DNA of 42,146 nucleotides from Sedimenticola thiotaurini (GTDB taxonomy: Bacteria; Pseudomonadota; Gammaproteobacteria; Chromatiales; Chromatiaceae): NCBI GenBank assembly GCA_011051715.1, contig DRKP01000021.1:1-42146 (forward strand). The letters are read 5' to 3'. Made by a program: the position numbers and the translations under genes. Positions 7,953-16,724 of this stretch are shown piece by piece. The number at the start of each line of letters is the position of its first letter. The stretch's first letter is position 1. Under the pieces are notes generated by a model. The model had not been told where the DNA came from, ran no database searches, and saw nothing but the letters and a program-made list of their open reading frames with translations.

Positions 7953-9359
7953 CTACAGCGAATAGTACATGTCGAATTCCACCGGATGGGTGGTCATGCG
8001 CAGACGGGTGACCTCCTCCATCTTGAGATCGATGTAACCGTCGATCAGGTCGTCGGTGAAGACGCCACCGGCGGTGAGGAAGTCGCGGTCCGCGTCCAGC
8101 GCCTCCAGCGCCTGATCCAGGCTGTGGCAGACGGTGGGGATGTTGGCCGCCTCTTCCGCCGGCAGATCGTACAGGTCCTTGTCCATCGCCTCGCCCGGGT
8201 GGATCTTGTTCTGGATGCCGTCGAGGCCGGCCATCATCATGGCGGAGAAGGCCAGGTAGGGATTGGCCGTGGGATCGGGGAAGCGCACCTCGATGCGGCG
8301 GGCCTTGGGGCTGGAGACCCACGGAATGCGGATCGAGGCGGAGCGGTTGCGGGCCGAATAGGCCAGCATCACCGGCGCCTCGAAGCCGGGCACCAGGCGC
8401 TTGTAGGAGTTGGTGGAGGCGTTGGTGAAGGCGTTCAGGGCACGGGCGTGCTTGATGATGCCGCCGATGTAGTAGAGGGCGGTCTCGGACAGGCCACCGT
8501 ACTGGTTGCCGGCGAAGATGTTCTCGCCGTCCTTCGCCAGGGACTGGTGCACGTGCATGCCGGAGCCGTTGTCACCAACCAGCGGCTTGGGCATGAAGGT
8601 GACGGTCTTGCCATAGGCGTGGCCGACGTTGTGGATCACGTACTTCATGATCTGGTTCTGGTCGGCACGCTTGACCAGGGTGTCGAACATGGTGCCGATC
8701 TCGCACTGGCCGCCGGTGGCCACCTCGTGGTGGTGCACCTCGACCTTGACACCCATCTCCTCCAGGGCCAGGCACATGGCGGCACGGATGTCGTTGAGGG
8801 AGTCGACCGGGGGAACCGGGAAGTAGCCGCCCTTCAGCCCCGGGCGGTGACCGATGTTGCCGTCCTCGTAGACCTTCTCGGAGTTCCACTCGGCCTCTTC
8901 GGAATCCACCTTGTAGAAGGCACCGGACATGTCGGCGCCGTAGCGCACGTCGTCCAGGATGAAGAACTCGGGCTCCGGGCCGAAGTAGGCGGTGTCACCG
9001 ATGCCGGTCGACTGCAGGTAGGCCTCGGCCCGCTTGGCCACCGAGCGGGGATCGCGCTCGTAGCCTTCCATGGTGGAGGGCTCGAGGATGTCGCAGCGGA
9101 TGTTCAGGGTCACCTCGTCGGTGAAGGGGTCGAGCACCGCGGTGTCCGCGTCCGGCATCAGGATCATGTCGGACTCGTTGATGCCCTTCCAGCCGGCGAT
9201 GGAGGAGCCGTCGAACATCTTGCCGTCGGTGAAGAGATCCTCGTCGATGACGGAAGCCGGCATGCTGACGTGCTGCTCCTTGCCGCGGGTATCGGTGAAG
9301 CGCAGGTCGACGAACTTCACTTCTTTGTCTTTGATCATCTTCAGGACTTTCGAGGCCAT
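7953..9359 (-). CDS. glnA: Glutamine synthetase type I
   Basis: Makes glutamine from glutamate, ammonia and ATP; cytoplasmic dodecamer. The 468 residues match the E. coli-type GSI-beta enzyme. Visible signatures are [22 protein letters not shown] (metal-binding glutamates), [17 protein letters not shown], the [11 protein letters not shown] histidine motif, the ATP loop around [11 protein letters not shown], and KDLYDLP with the adenylylation Tyr at residue 397. Regulation by GlnE is therefore expected. A sigma-54 promoter lies at 9488-9503 and a probable NtrC enhancer at 9702-9718; a strong terminator follows. It is transcribed toward ntrBC, as in enteric bacteria, but with a DUF4124 gene and a terminator in between. 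Confidence 0.97.
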   Translation of the reverse strand: MASKVLKMIKDKEVKFVDLRFTDTRGKEQHVSMPASVIDEDLFTDGKMFDGSSIAGWKGINESDMILMPDADTAVLDPFTDEVTLNIRCDILEPSTMEGYERDPRSVAKRAEAYLQSTGIGDTAYFGPEPEFFILDDVRYGADMSGAFYKVDSEEAEWNSEKVYEDGNIGHRPGLKGGYFPVPPVDSLNDIRAAMCLALEEMGVKVEVHHHEVATGGQCEIGTMFDTLVKRADQNQIMKYVIHNVGHAYGKTVTFMPKPLVGDNGSGMHVHQSLAKDGENIFAGNQYGGLSETALYYIGGIIKHARALNAFTNASTNSYKRLVPGFEAPVMLAYSARNRSASIRIPWVSSPKARRIEVRFPDPTANPYLAFSAMMMAGLDGIQNKIHPGEAMDKDLYDLPAEEAANIPTVCHSLDQALEALDADRDFLTAGGVFTDDLIDGYIDLKMEEVTRLRMTTHPVEFDMYYSL

Positions 9360-9487
9360 GATGTTCTCCAGCAGATTAGTATTTGGATTGAAACGGTGCG
9401 GCCGCCGGAAGACGGCCGCACCGGTCTGGTTTCGCCCGCCGCCCCCCGGATCCGGGGCCCGGCACGAAAAAGTCTGGGCAACAGAAT

Positions 9488-9503
9488 AGCAGAAACCATG
9501 CCA
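9488..9503 (-). promoter_or_regulatory. Sigma-54 promoter of glnA
   Basis: The minus strand reads TGGCATGGTTTCTGCT, close to TGGCACG-N4-TTGCT with correct 10-bp GG-GC spacing. The predicted RNA start is near 9477, leaving a leader of about 118 nt. The rest of the 9360-9705 gap shows no gene. Confidence 0.7.
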
Positions 9504-9701
9504 TCCGCCGGAGAGCCCCCTCCGGTCGATCCCCTGTCACCCTTTGGTCGGGCGTCGATCGCCCGTCCAGTCAGGCGTTTACCGGGCAGGGTACGGCGGA
9601 TCGGACAATGGCCCGGTATTGTAGCACCAAGTTCCGGAAAAACATTCCCCCACCGGTCATCGGGGAACCCTGCACAACTATGGATCGAACCGGGGCCAGC
9701 A

Positions 9702-9718
9702 TGCCCTATTTTGGTGCA
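9702..9718. promoter_or_regulatory. Probable NtrC enhancer site for glnA
   Basis: The minus strand reads TGCACCAAAATAGGGCA, one mismatch from the TGCAC-N7-GTGCA dyad. It overlaps the 3' end of the upstream CDF gene, with its centre about 233 bp from the predicted glnA RNA start. This is farther than usual but tolerable for a looping enhancer. Confidence 0.6.
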
Positions 9719-10875
9719 AGGGCGTAGTACAACCGGAGCCGGCCGAACCCCCCCAGTTCGTCCAGGCACTGCTGCAGCGACTGTTCCAGCCGCCTCGACT
9801 CCTCCTGGCTGCGGAAGTCGTCCAGCGGCAACACCAGATCGACGTGTACCCGTCCGTCCAGGTAGTGCAGCAGCATCCTCTGCTGCCGCCGGGCCTCCGG
9901 ATGACGCTCCCAGCAATGGGAGAGGGCGCGTTCCACCTGCTGTCGCAGCGGCAGCCCGCGGCTGGGTGCGGCCACCTCGTCGTCTTCCGGGTCGATGTGG
10001 ACGGTGACGTCCATCACCTCCTCCACCTCCTCCAGCAGCCGGTCCATCACCCGCTGGCTGATCATGTGCCCCTCCGACACGCTGACCCAGGGATCCACCA
10101 GCACGTGCACGTCCACCGATGCCTGCCCGCCCATGCGCCGGGTGCGCAGCATGTGGATCGCCTGCACCCCGTCCACCGCCAGGATCAGACCGCGTATCTT
10201 CTCCAGCCGCTCCTGCTCCAGACCGGCGTCCGCCAGCTCCTGCACCGCCGGCCAGCCCAGTTCCCAGGCGATGCGCAGGATCATCAGGCCCACCAGCACC
10301 GCGGCGATGGAGTCCAGATAGGTCAGGCCGGCCATGGTGCCGGCGACACCCACCAGGACCACGATGGAGGAGATGGCGTCGGAGCGGTGGTGCCAGGCGT
10401 TGGCCCGCAGCATCTCCGATTTCAGCCGGCGCGAGACGACGATGGTGTAGTGGTACAGCCACTCCTTCGACAGGATCGAGATGCCGGCCACCACCAGCGC
10501 CAGGTAGCCGGGCCGCAGCAGCTCCTCCGGGTGGAACAGGCGCTCCACCGCGTCCCAGACGATGCCCACCGCCACCAGCGCCAGCAGCAGCCCCAGCCCC
10601 AGGGTCGCCAGGGTCTCGAAGCGGCCGTGGCCGTAGGGATGGTCGTGATCCGGCTCCTGGGCGGCGTGGTGGGAGGCGAACCAGACCAGGCCGTCGGAGA
10701 GCAGGTCGGAGAGGGAGTGGATGCCGTCGGCGACCAGCGCCTGGGACTGGGCCAGCCAGCCGACCACCACCTTGGCCGCCGCCAGCAGCAGGTTGATCAC
10801 CGCGCCGATCAGGGTGACGCGCTGGGTCTGGTCGCGCCGCTGCTCGGCCGCGTTGCGCCCGCTCTCCACAGTCAT
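9706..10875 (-). CDS. Cation diffusion facilitator family transporter
   Basis: Inner-membrane divalent metal/proton antiporter of the CDF (FieF/ZitB) family, 389 residues. Transmembrane segments start near residue 20 (VTLIGAVINLLLAAAKVVVGWLA). Metal-site motifs HSLSDLLSD and HHRSDAISS match the HxxxD/DxxxD pattern of the family, and the C-terminal cytoplasmic domain is present (SVDVHVLVDPWVSVSEGH). The C-terminus extends about 80 residues beyond a minimal FieF, with a second ferredoxin-like stretch (RVHVDLVLPLDD). Metal specificity cannot be decided. ATG 10875 overlaps the tusA-like stop by 4 bp, so it is the last gene of a coupled three-gene operon. Confidence 0.88.
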   Translation of the reverse strand: MTVESGRNAAEQRRDQTQRVTLIGAVINLLLAAAKVVVGWLAQSQALVADGIHSLSDLLSDGLVWFASHHAAQEPDHDHPYGHGRFETLATLGLGLLLALVAVGIVWDAVERLFHPEELLRPGYLALVVAGISILSKEWLYHYTIVVSRRLKSEMLRANAWHHRSDAISSIVVLVGVAGTMAGLTYLDSIAAVLVGLMILRIAWELGWPAVQELADAGLEQERLEKIRGLILAVDGVQAIHMLRTRRMGGQASVDVHVLVDPWVSVSEGHMISQRVMDRLLEEVEEVMDVTVHIDPEDDEVAAPSRGLPLRQQVERALSHCWERHPEARRQQRMLLHYLDGRVHVDLVLPLDDFRSQEESRRLEQSLQQCLDELGGFGRLRLYYALAPK

Positions 10876-11105
10876 TCCCTCCCTCCCACTTCCAGCACCA
10901 CCCGGTACTCGTCCTCTTCGCTGCTGGTCTCCAGCACGCGGTGGCCGTTGATGCGGCACCAGGCCGGAATGTCGTTGAGCGCCCCCGGATCGGTGCAGAC
11001 CGCCTCCACGATGGTGCCTGGATCGAGCTGCGCAACCCGGTCCTGGACCCGGATCACCGGCATCGGGCAGAGCAGCCGGCGCGCATCCACCACCACCCGG
11101 TTCAC
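10872..11105 (-). CDS. TusA/SirA-like sulfur carrier protein
   Basis: Small cytoplasmic sulfur-transfer protein of 77 residues. It has the family's LLCPMPVIRV motif with the persulfide cysteine at residue 13 and the beta-alpha-beta layout of TusA. TusA proteins carry sulfane sulfur to tRNA thiolases, molybdenum cofactor enzymes or oxidative sulfur pathways. It sits between a PP-loop thiolase-like gene and a CDF transporter, with ATGA overlaps on both sides. This suggests that it feeds the PP-loop enzyme (inference). Confidence 0.85.
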   Translation of the reverse strand: MNRVVVDARRLLCPMPVIRVQDRVAQLDPGTIVEAVCTDPGALNDIPAWCRINGHRVLETSSEEDEYRVVLEVGGRE

Positions 11106-12145
11106 AGGTGCCAGGCCTCGGGGATCTGGTCGGGGCGCAGCGGCGTCACCACCAGTTCCCGGGTGGCACCGTCCCGGTCCCGGTACTCCAGCGTCACCCG
11201 CTCCTGGTCCCGCCCCTTGCTGTAGCGCGCCACCAGGCGGGCGGCCAGCTCCAGGTCACCCTCCTCCACCACCCCGTCGATCAGGGCCAGTGGTCCGGGA
11301 TGGCTGACGCAGCGGATGCTGGGATACTGGTTGCGGTATCCCTGCAGGAAATTGCCCTCTCCCTCCTCCCGGGAGACGATCACCTTGTAGTGGGGTGCCG
11401 GCCGCAGATGCCGGCCCACCTTCAGCAGCATGATGTCATCCAGCTCGTACTGCTTGTCACCGCGGGCCCGCCACAGGTCCGCCAGCTTGGCCGAGTACTG
11501 GGCATCGGTGAGAAAACAGCAGCCACCTGCCGGCTGGGCGTAGTCCTCGAAGCCGAAACGGCGGGCCAGGGCCATCTGCGGCTTGCGACTGCGGCCGGAG
11601 AAGTCGTACAGCGCCTCCCGGTCGACCCAGCCCTCGCGCTCGGGCCTGGTGGGGGGCAGGTTCTTGGCGCACAGCGGCCGCAGCAGCAGGTCGTCGGCGC
11701 CCGATTCCCGGGACACCACCGGCATGGTGTCCCGACGCTGGGACATGGGCCGCTGGCCGATCACCTCGCCGGTGACGATGAAGTCGAAGCCGTGCTGCCC
11801 GATCCACTCGTGGGCCTTCCTCACCATGAAGATCTTGCAGTCGAGGCAGGGGTTGAGGTTGGCGCCGTAGCCGTGGCGCGGATTGAACACCACCTGCTTG
11901 TACTCCTCGATGATGTCGACGATGTGCAGCTTGATACCGAGCTGCTCGGCCACCCACAGGGCGTTGTTGCGCTTGGGCCGGTCACGGTCACGCCGGCGGA
12001 TGGCGTGGGTGTGGCCCTCGACGCAGAATCCGGTGAAGAAGTTGATCCCCTCGACGTGGATGCCCTGCTCCTGCATCACCCGGGCGGCGAGCAGTGAGTC
12101 GAGTCCGCCGGAGATCAGGGCTACGGCCTTGCGTGGTTCGGTCAT
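11102..12145 (-). CDS. PP-loop ATPase, ThiI/MnmA-related tRNA thiolase-like
   Basis: Protein of 347 residues with an N-terminal N-type ATP pyrophosphatase loop, ISGGLDSLL (11-19), and a GEVIGQRPMSQRRDT segment typical of ThiI/MnmA-type tRNA sulfurtransferases. Cys100 and Cys103 (NPCLDCK) plus Cys209/Cys210 (GGCCFL) form a CxxC-plus-C pattern like that of [4Fe-4S]-dependent thiolases. Residues after about 220 form a separate domain (ELDDIMLLKVGRHLRPAPHYKVIVSREEGEGNFL), possibly NFACT-R-like. The exact product (s4U8, s2U34 or another) cannot be decided. It is the first gene of the operon with TusA-like and CDF genes. Confidence 0.75.
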   Translation of the reverse strand: MTEPRKAVALISGGLDSLLAARVMQEQGIHVEGINFFTGFCVEGHTHAIRRRDRDRPKRNNALWVAEQLGIKLHIVDIIEEYKQVVFNPRHGYGANLNPCLDCKIFMVRKAHEWIGQHGFDFIVTGEVIGQRPMSQRRDTMPVVSRESGADDLLLRPLCAKNLPPTRPEREGWVDREALYDFSGRSRKPQMALARRFGFEDYAQPAGGCCFLTDAQYSAKLADLWRARGDKQYELDDIMLLKVGRHLRPAPHYKVIVSREEGEGNFLQGYRNQYPSIRCVSHPGPLALIDGVVEEGDLELAARLVARYSKGRDQERVTLEYRDRDGATRELVVTPLRPDQIPEAWHL

Positions 12146-12229
12146 GACGACGGGAGTGGAATGGGGCCGGGGAACGGGGCGGTCATTCTAATACAGATCG
12201 GCCGCCATGGGCCAAACGGCGGCCGCCGG

Positions 12230-15115
12230 TCACCGCTCCAGGAACAGGGATCCGGGCAGGGGGCCGGGGCGGCCGACGAAGTAGCCCTGGGCGAAGTCCA
12301 CCTGCAGTTCGCCCAGCATGCGCAGGGTCGTCTCGTCCTCGACGAACTCGGCCACGGTCTTCTTGCCCAGGCCTCTGGCCACCTCCGCCATCGCCTTGAC
12401 GAAGATGCGGTCGTCGCTGCTGTGTGCCAGATGCCGGATGAAGGAGCCGTCGATCTTGACCACGTCCACCGGCAGCTCCTTCAGATAGAAGAAGGAGGAG
12501 AAGCCGACACCGAAGTCGTCCAGCGCGGTACGGCAGCCCAGCTGCCGGATGGTGCCCATCAGCCGCTCGGCCGACTGGATGTCGGCCAGGGCGGCGGTCT
12601 CGGTGATCTCGACCAGCAGCCGGGCCGGGTCCACCCCGCTCTCCTGCAGCAGGGTCCGCAGCAGCGGCAGCAGTTCCGGGTCCCCCACCACCCGGCCGGA
12701 GAGGTTTAGGGAGAGAGAGACCCGGGCCGGGTCGGTCGCCTGCAGCGTGGCGATGGCGTGGCGCAGGACGTAGCGGTCGATGCGGTGGATCAGGCCGCTG
12801 CGCTCGGCCACCGGTATGAAGCTGCCCGGCATCGAGACCGAGTCGTCCCCGTTGCGCATCCGCAACAGGCACTCGTAGTGACTGACCCGGCTGTCGGTGA
12901 TCGCCATGATCGGCTGAAACTCCAGGAACAGGCGCTCCTGCTGCAGCGCCTGCTCGATGCGCTGCTTCCAGCGCACCTCCTCGTTCAGCTGCTCCCGTCG
13001 TTGCTCACCCCAGGAGAACAGGTGCCAGCGGCCCCGCCCCACGTCCTTCGCCTGGTACATCGCCAGGTCGGCGTTGGCCATCAGGTCCTGGATGTTGCCG
13101 CCATGATCGGGGAACAGGGCGATACCGATACTGGCCGAGATGCGATGACTGCGGCCATGTACCGGCAGTTCGATCTCCGCCAGGGTCTCCAGGATCCGGT
13201 TGGCCAGCCAGATGGCGCCATCGGCATCGGTCTCCGGCACTACCAGGGCGAACTCGTCTCCCCCCAGGCGCGCCAGGATGTCGCTGTCCCGGATCACCTG
13301 CCGCAGGGCATTGGCCACCACCCGCAGCATGGCGTCCCCGGCCTGGTGTCCGCTGGTGTCGTTGATGTACTTGAACTGATCCAGATCGAAGAAGAACAGC
13401 GCCCCCTGGCGCCGGTAGCGCTGGTTCAGAGTGAGGATCTGCTGAAAGTCGAGCTGAAACCGGCGCCGGTTGATCAGCTCGGTCAGGGGATCGTGATCGG
13501 CCAGCCAGGCGAGATTGCGCTCCGCCTCCTCCCGGTCGGTGATATCGAGGCCGACCGAGAGCACCCGCACCGCATCGGTACCGTCCGGGCCGATCAAGCG
13601 GGAATGGACCCAGGAGACACTGCGCCGCCGCCCGTCGGGGACCAGCACATGGCTCTCATGGTGATAGGACTCGATGCTCCCCTGCCGCAGCAGGGCCAGA
13701 TTGCGGTTCAGCTCTTCGCTGCGGGATGCCGGGTCCAGCATGTCGATGAAACGTTCCCGGCCGATGGCTGCGGTGTCCCGGCCGGTGACCCGCTGCCCCT
13801 CCAGATTGAGGCTGCGGAGGAACCCGTCGGCATCCTGGGTCAGGATCACCACCTGAGCGCTGTTCAGCAGCCCGGCGACGAAATCACGCTCTCTGGCCAG
13901 CGCCCTGCTGCGCTGGAGCAGGTTCTCGGTGCGGCTCTGTACCTTCCGGTCCAGTGCCTCCAGCCGGCTGGCCAGGGACATGGCCGCATCCAGGGCAACG
14001 TCGATCTCGTCCTCCAGCCACTGCTTCGTGCCGCTGCCCAGTTCCGACCGCACCTGCACCGTCTCTCCCCCGGCCAGCCGGGGGAGGGCGGATGCGAGGC
14101 GTTTCAGCCGGTTCATCGGCGCCCACAGCAGAAACAGCAGCAGCAGTTCCGACAGCAGCAGACCGGCCAGGCCGATGCCGATGCTCTGGTGGCGGGCCTT
14201 GTCGATATATGCGATCTCCGCCGTGATATCACCGATCAGCAGGAGATCGTTGTCGTCGTTCCAGGGCCGCCGGCCGGCTGGAACCCTCACTACCTCCAGG
14301 CTGCTCTCCTCGAAATCGAACCGGTAGGGCCGGCCGGCCGCGATCCGGGACAGCACGATCCGTTCCGAGATGGACCGCAGCGCCGGGATCAGCCGCTGCG
14401 GGGACGAGGCAAGGGCCAGCCGGCGCCCCCATCGGGGCAGCCATCTCGCGTCTTCTTCCAGTCCGCTGGCGGGGCGGTCGCCGGTGACGATCGCCAGGTC
14501 GGAACCACTGATGCTGCGAAAGGTGGAGACCGTATCCGCCACGGTCCGTCCCAGCAGCAGCACCCCGGTGACCTGGCCCTGCAGCAGCAGGGGCACTGCG
14601 ACCAGCTGGTGGCACTCCGTTGTACAGTGCAACAACTTGCCCACTGTCTCCGTCCGCAGGGCCTTCCGCATCATCTCCCGCACCACCTGATCGTCGCCGG
14701 TGCCGCCCTGGGAATAGCGCACCTTCCCCCCGGCATCCATGAACAGGAGGGTGGTGATGTCCCAGTCGACCTCCAGCGCGGCCGCCCGGCCGGTCAGCTG
14801 GCGTACCAGCCGGTCCTCCAGGGAGAGCATGGGGAACCATCCTTCGCTGCCCTCCATGACCAGGGGCCCGATCCGCTCCAGGCTGGAGAAACTCCGTTCG
14901 ACCAGGGCACTGAATTCACGAATACGGCGCTCTGCACTGAGTGCGCGCTGGCGCTGGAACTGCCCCTCCAGGCGCATCACGCCGAGGGTGACCAGGGATA
15001 CGTTGACCGCCAGCAGGATCAGGCTCAGCAGCAGCACCGCCTTCCACTTGAGGCTGAAGAAGAGCGGGGGACGACCGGTCGGCGCAGGCCGGTGAATGGC
15101 GGCGAGCCGGGACAT
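12230..15115 (-). CDS. Membrane PAS-GGDEF-EAL cyclic-di-GMP protein with periplasmic sensor
   Basis: Protein of 961 residues. A membrane helix at about 25-46 and another at about 310-333 flank a periplasmic sensor of about 265 residues. A coiled coil (about 375-410), a PAS domain (about 412-525), GGDEF (about 538-700) and EAL (about 715-955) follow. The GGDEF motif is intact (RLGGDEF, 616-622) with an RxxD inhibitory site at 609-612. The EAL motif reads ECL (748-750), but the other catalytic elements (LNLSG, EITET, DDFG, KIDGSF, AEFVE, AQGY) are present, so both activities are possible. The periplasmic part has CTTECH (164-169), a CX3CH pattern that could bind heme c. It starts 3 bp after the barrel gene. 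Confidence 0.92.
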   Translation of the reverse strand: MSRLAAIHRPAPTGRPPLFFSLKWKAVLLLSLILLAVNVSLVTLGVMRLEGQFQRQRALSAERRIREFSALVERSFSSLERIGPLVMEGSEGWFPMLSLEDRLVRQLTGRAAALEVDWDITTLLFMDAGGKVRYSQGGTGDDQVVREMMRKALRTETVGKLLHCTTECHQLVAVPLLLQGQVTGVLLLGRTVADTVSTFRSISGSDLAIVTGDRPASGLEEDARWLPRWGRRLALASSPQRLIPALRSISERIVLSRIAAGRPYRFDFEESSLEVVRVPAGRRPWNDDNDLLLIGDITAEIAYIDKARHQSIGIGLAGLLLSELLLLFLLWAPMNRLKRLASALPRLAGGETVQVRSELGSGTKQWLEDEIDVALDAAMSLASRLEALDRKVQSRTENLLQRSRALARERDFVAGLLNSAQVVILTQDADGFLRSLNLEGQRVTGRDTAAIGRERFIDMLDPASRSEELNRNLALLRQGSIESYHHESHVLVPDGRRRSVSWVHSRLIGPDGTDAVRVLSVGLDITDREEAERNLAWLADHDPLTELINRRRFQLDFQQILTLNQRYRRQGALFFFDLDQFKYINDTSGHQAGDAMLRVVANALRQVIRDSDILARLGGDEFALVVPETDADGAIWLANRILETLAEIELPVHGRSHRISASIGIALFPDHGGNIQDLMANADLAMYQAKDVGRGRWHLFSWGEQRREQLNEEVRWKQRIEQALQQERLFLEFQPIMAITDSRVSHYECLLRMRNGDDSVSMPGSFIPVAERSGLIHRIDRYVLRHAIATLQATDPARVSLSLNLSGRVVGDPELLPLLRTLLQESGVDPARLLVEITETAALADIQSAERLMGTIRQLGCRTALDDFGVGFSSFFYLKELPVDVVKIDGSFIRHLAHSSDDRIFVKAMAEVARGLGKKTVAEFVEDETTLRMLGELQVDFAQGYFVGRPGPLPGSLFLER

Positions 15116-15118
15116 GGT

Positions 15119-16333
15119 TCAGAACCCGACGGACAACAACAACGAGAACATGTACCAGTTGCGCACGGTGGCGAATGGGTTGGGGTTCTCCTCGTTGGAG
15201 AGAAAGGCGGTGCCATCGACACGGTCATACTGGCCGCGCAGCATGATGTGCTCGTTCGGGCTCCAGGTCAGGCCGAAGGTCCAGGTATGGCTGTAGAAGA
15301 GATGGGCTGGCAGGCCCTTCTCGTCGCCCTGCCTCTCGCCATCGCGATCCGTTTTGTCGTGGAAGGCGGCGTCGTAGCGCAGCAGCAGCTCCCAGTCGGG
15401 CAGGGGCCGGTAGGTACCCTGCAGGTAGGCGCCATCGGCGGTGTTCCTCCTGTCGCGCACGACATCTTCGAACCCGCTCCAGCGCACCGGCTCCTGCATG
15501 TACTCCGCGGTCAGGCTCCAGTTCTCACCGTTGTACTGAAACGAGCCGACGAAGTAGTCGATGTCGATGGATCCGGCAACCAGCGGATCGACTTCCGCCG
15601 GCCGGTATGCCATGGTAGTGGTGATGCCGCTCAGGGCCAGGCGCAGACGGCCGTCGTCCAGCTCGTAGAGGGCCCGGCCCACGAAGCCCGGGGAGTCGCT
15701 CTCCACCGATCCCGGCCAGTCGTAGCCGAGATAGGCCCACTCCAGGTTATCGTCGATCGGCGGATTGCCGACACCGAGCTGGAGCGACAAACCGTGCCGG
15801 CCGCGATAGAACTCGCCGTACAGCTGGGCGCCATCGTTGGAGAGCATGATGTCCCGCAGCTTGTCCCAGTAGACCGACTGGGGCAGGAACACGCTGGGCC
15901 GGGTGAAGGGAACGTCGCGGGTGTCGTTGTAGAGGCCGATTGGATTCTTGAACCGTCCCGCGACCAGTCCGACGCGCCGGTACTCGTCGGAGAGGACGGT
16001 GAGATCCACCAGTCCATAGTCCAGGTTGAGGCCACCTTCGCTCATCTCGCCCGCCTTGCGCGACAGCAGCTGGGCCGAGACCAGCCAGCGCGGGCTGAAC
16101 CGGAACGAGGCGTTCAGACCGATCTCGCGGAAATCGAAACTGCCCTGTTCCGAATCGCCGTAGAAACTGTTGTCGCTGCTGTCGACGTAGCCCTGGGAAA
16201 GGAAACCGTGGATCTGAAGGTCGTTCCACCACTCCGGCTCCTGTGCCGCCACGGTCGCGGCCGGCAGCAGCAGGAACAGGACACACAGCCAGTGAGACCG
16301 GCTAGTGCAGGTCGATTTTTCGAACGCTGTCAT
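15119..16333 (-). CDS. Outer-membrane beta-barrel (porin-like) protein
   Basis: Predicted outer-membrane protein of 404 residues. A signal peptide (SHWLCVLFLLLPAATVAAQ) is followed by alternating amphipathic strands, with short segments such as IHGFLSQGYV, FSPRWLVSAQLLSR and WTFGLTWSPNEHIMLRGQYDRV, and a C-terminal strand ending in phenylalanine (YMFSLLLSVGF), the usual assembly signal. No substrate can be assigned. ATG 16333 is chosen because it gives the signal peptide; the frame is open upstream. It overlaps the 3' end of the phosphate-binding-like gene by 32 bp and lies 3 bp before the GGDEF/EAL gene. Confidence 0.8.
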   Translation of the reverse strand: MTAFEKSTCTSRSHWLCVLFLLLPAATVAAQEPEWWNDLQIHGFLSQGYVDSSDNSFYGDSEQGSFDFREIGLNASFRFSPRWLVSAQLLSRKAGEMSEGGLNLDYGLVDLTVLSDEYRRVGLVAGRFKNPIGLYNDTRDVPFTRPSVFLPQSVYWDKLRDIMLSNDGAQLYGEFYRGRHGLSLQLGVGNPPIDDNLEWAYLGYDWPGSVESDSPGFVGRALYELDDGRLRLALSGITTTMAYRPAEVDPLVAGSIDIDYFVGSFQYNGENWSLTAEYMQEPVRWSGFEDVVRDRRNTADGAYLQGTYRPLPDWELLLRYDAAFHDKTDRDGERQGDEKGLPAHLFYSHTWTFGLTWSPNEHIMLRGQYDRVDGTAFLSNEENPNPFATVRNWYMFSLLLSVGF

Positions 16334-16724
16334 CAATTCGATCCTCGGGTAGATAGCCGATTGCACCTGGCGTACCGGCGACGCGCCGTCGCATCTCATC
16401 GACGCTGTCCACCTGCTGGGGTGCCTGGCCGACACCGGAATAGACGCGCCGGTCCCAGGAGCGGCGCAACTGGTGGGGAAACACCTGGAGTACCCGCTTG
16501 CTGAACTCCCGGTGTAGCGGATCCCGGTCCTTCAGTACGAAGACCCGGACCGGAGTCCCGTCGGGCCACGACAGCAGACGCATGTTGAAGATGGCCCGGA
16601 CCTTGTCTTGTGTCAGGGAGGTTTCAGTGACCGCGGGATTGACCACCAGTTCCACCGCGACGGCAGGCAGCGTCAGCCACAGCGCGCTGATCAGGATCAG
16701 GCTGTTGATGAACCACCTTCCCAC
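16302..16724 (-). CDS. PstS-like periplasmic substrate-binding protein (short)
   Basis: Periplasmic protein of about 140 residues resembling the short PBP-like family annotated as phosphate ABC transporter substrate-binding. Features are an N-terminal hydrophobic segment (FINSLILISALWLTLPAVA), TETSLTQDKVRAIFNMRLLSWPDGTPVRVFVLKDRDPLHREFS split over the first half, and the TPGAIGYL motif near the end. It is too short for a full two-lobed PstS, and no Pst permease is nearby. I chose GTG 16724 because it places the signal peptide at the N-terminus; an ATG at 16838 would add 38 residues. It is first in an operon with the barrel and GGDEF/EAL genes, so a sensing role is plausible (inference). The 315-bp gap to glyQ shows no gene. 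Confidence 0.72.
   Translation of the reverse strand: MGRWFINSLILISALWLTLPAVAVELVVNPAVTETSLTQDKVRAIFNMRLLSWPDGTPVRVFVLKDRDPLHREFSKRVLQVFPHQLRRSWDRRVYSGVGQAPQQVDSVDEMRRRVAGTPGAIGYLPEDRIDDSVRKIDLH

Noticed and set aside
9617-9636. Second NtrC site for glnA (TAGCACCAAGTTCC)
   Set aside because: It has only one half-site resembling GCACCA and the second half does not match.
7152-10007. 951-codon open frame on the + strand
   Set aside because: It mirrors DUF4124 and glnA on the opposite strand; composition is that of a shadow frame and the real genes are unambiguous.
12758-16504. Very long open frame (1248 codons) on the + strand
   Set aside because: It is antisense to the GGDEF/EAL and porin genes; its translation is low-complexity (Q, G, H, V, D rich) with no domain, as expected for the shadow of GC-rich codons.
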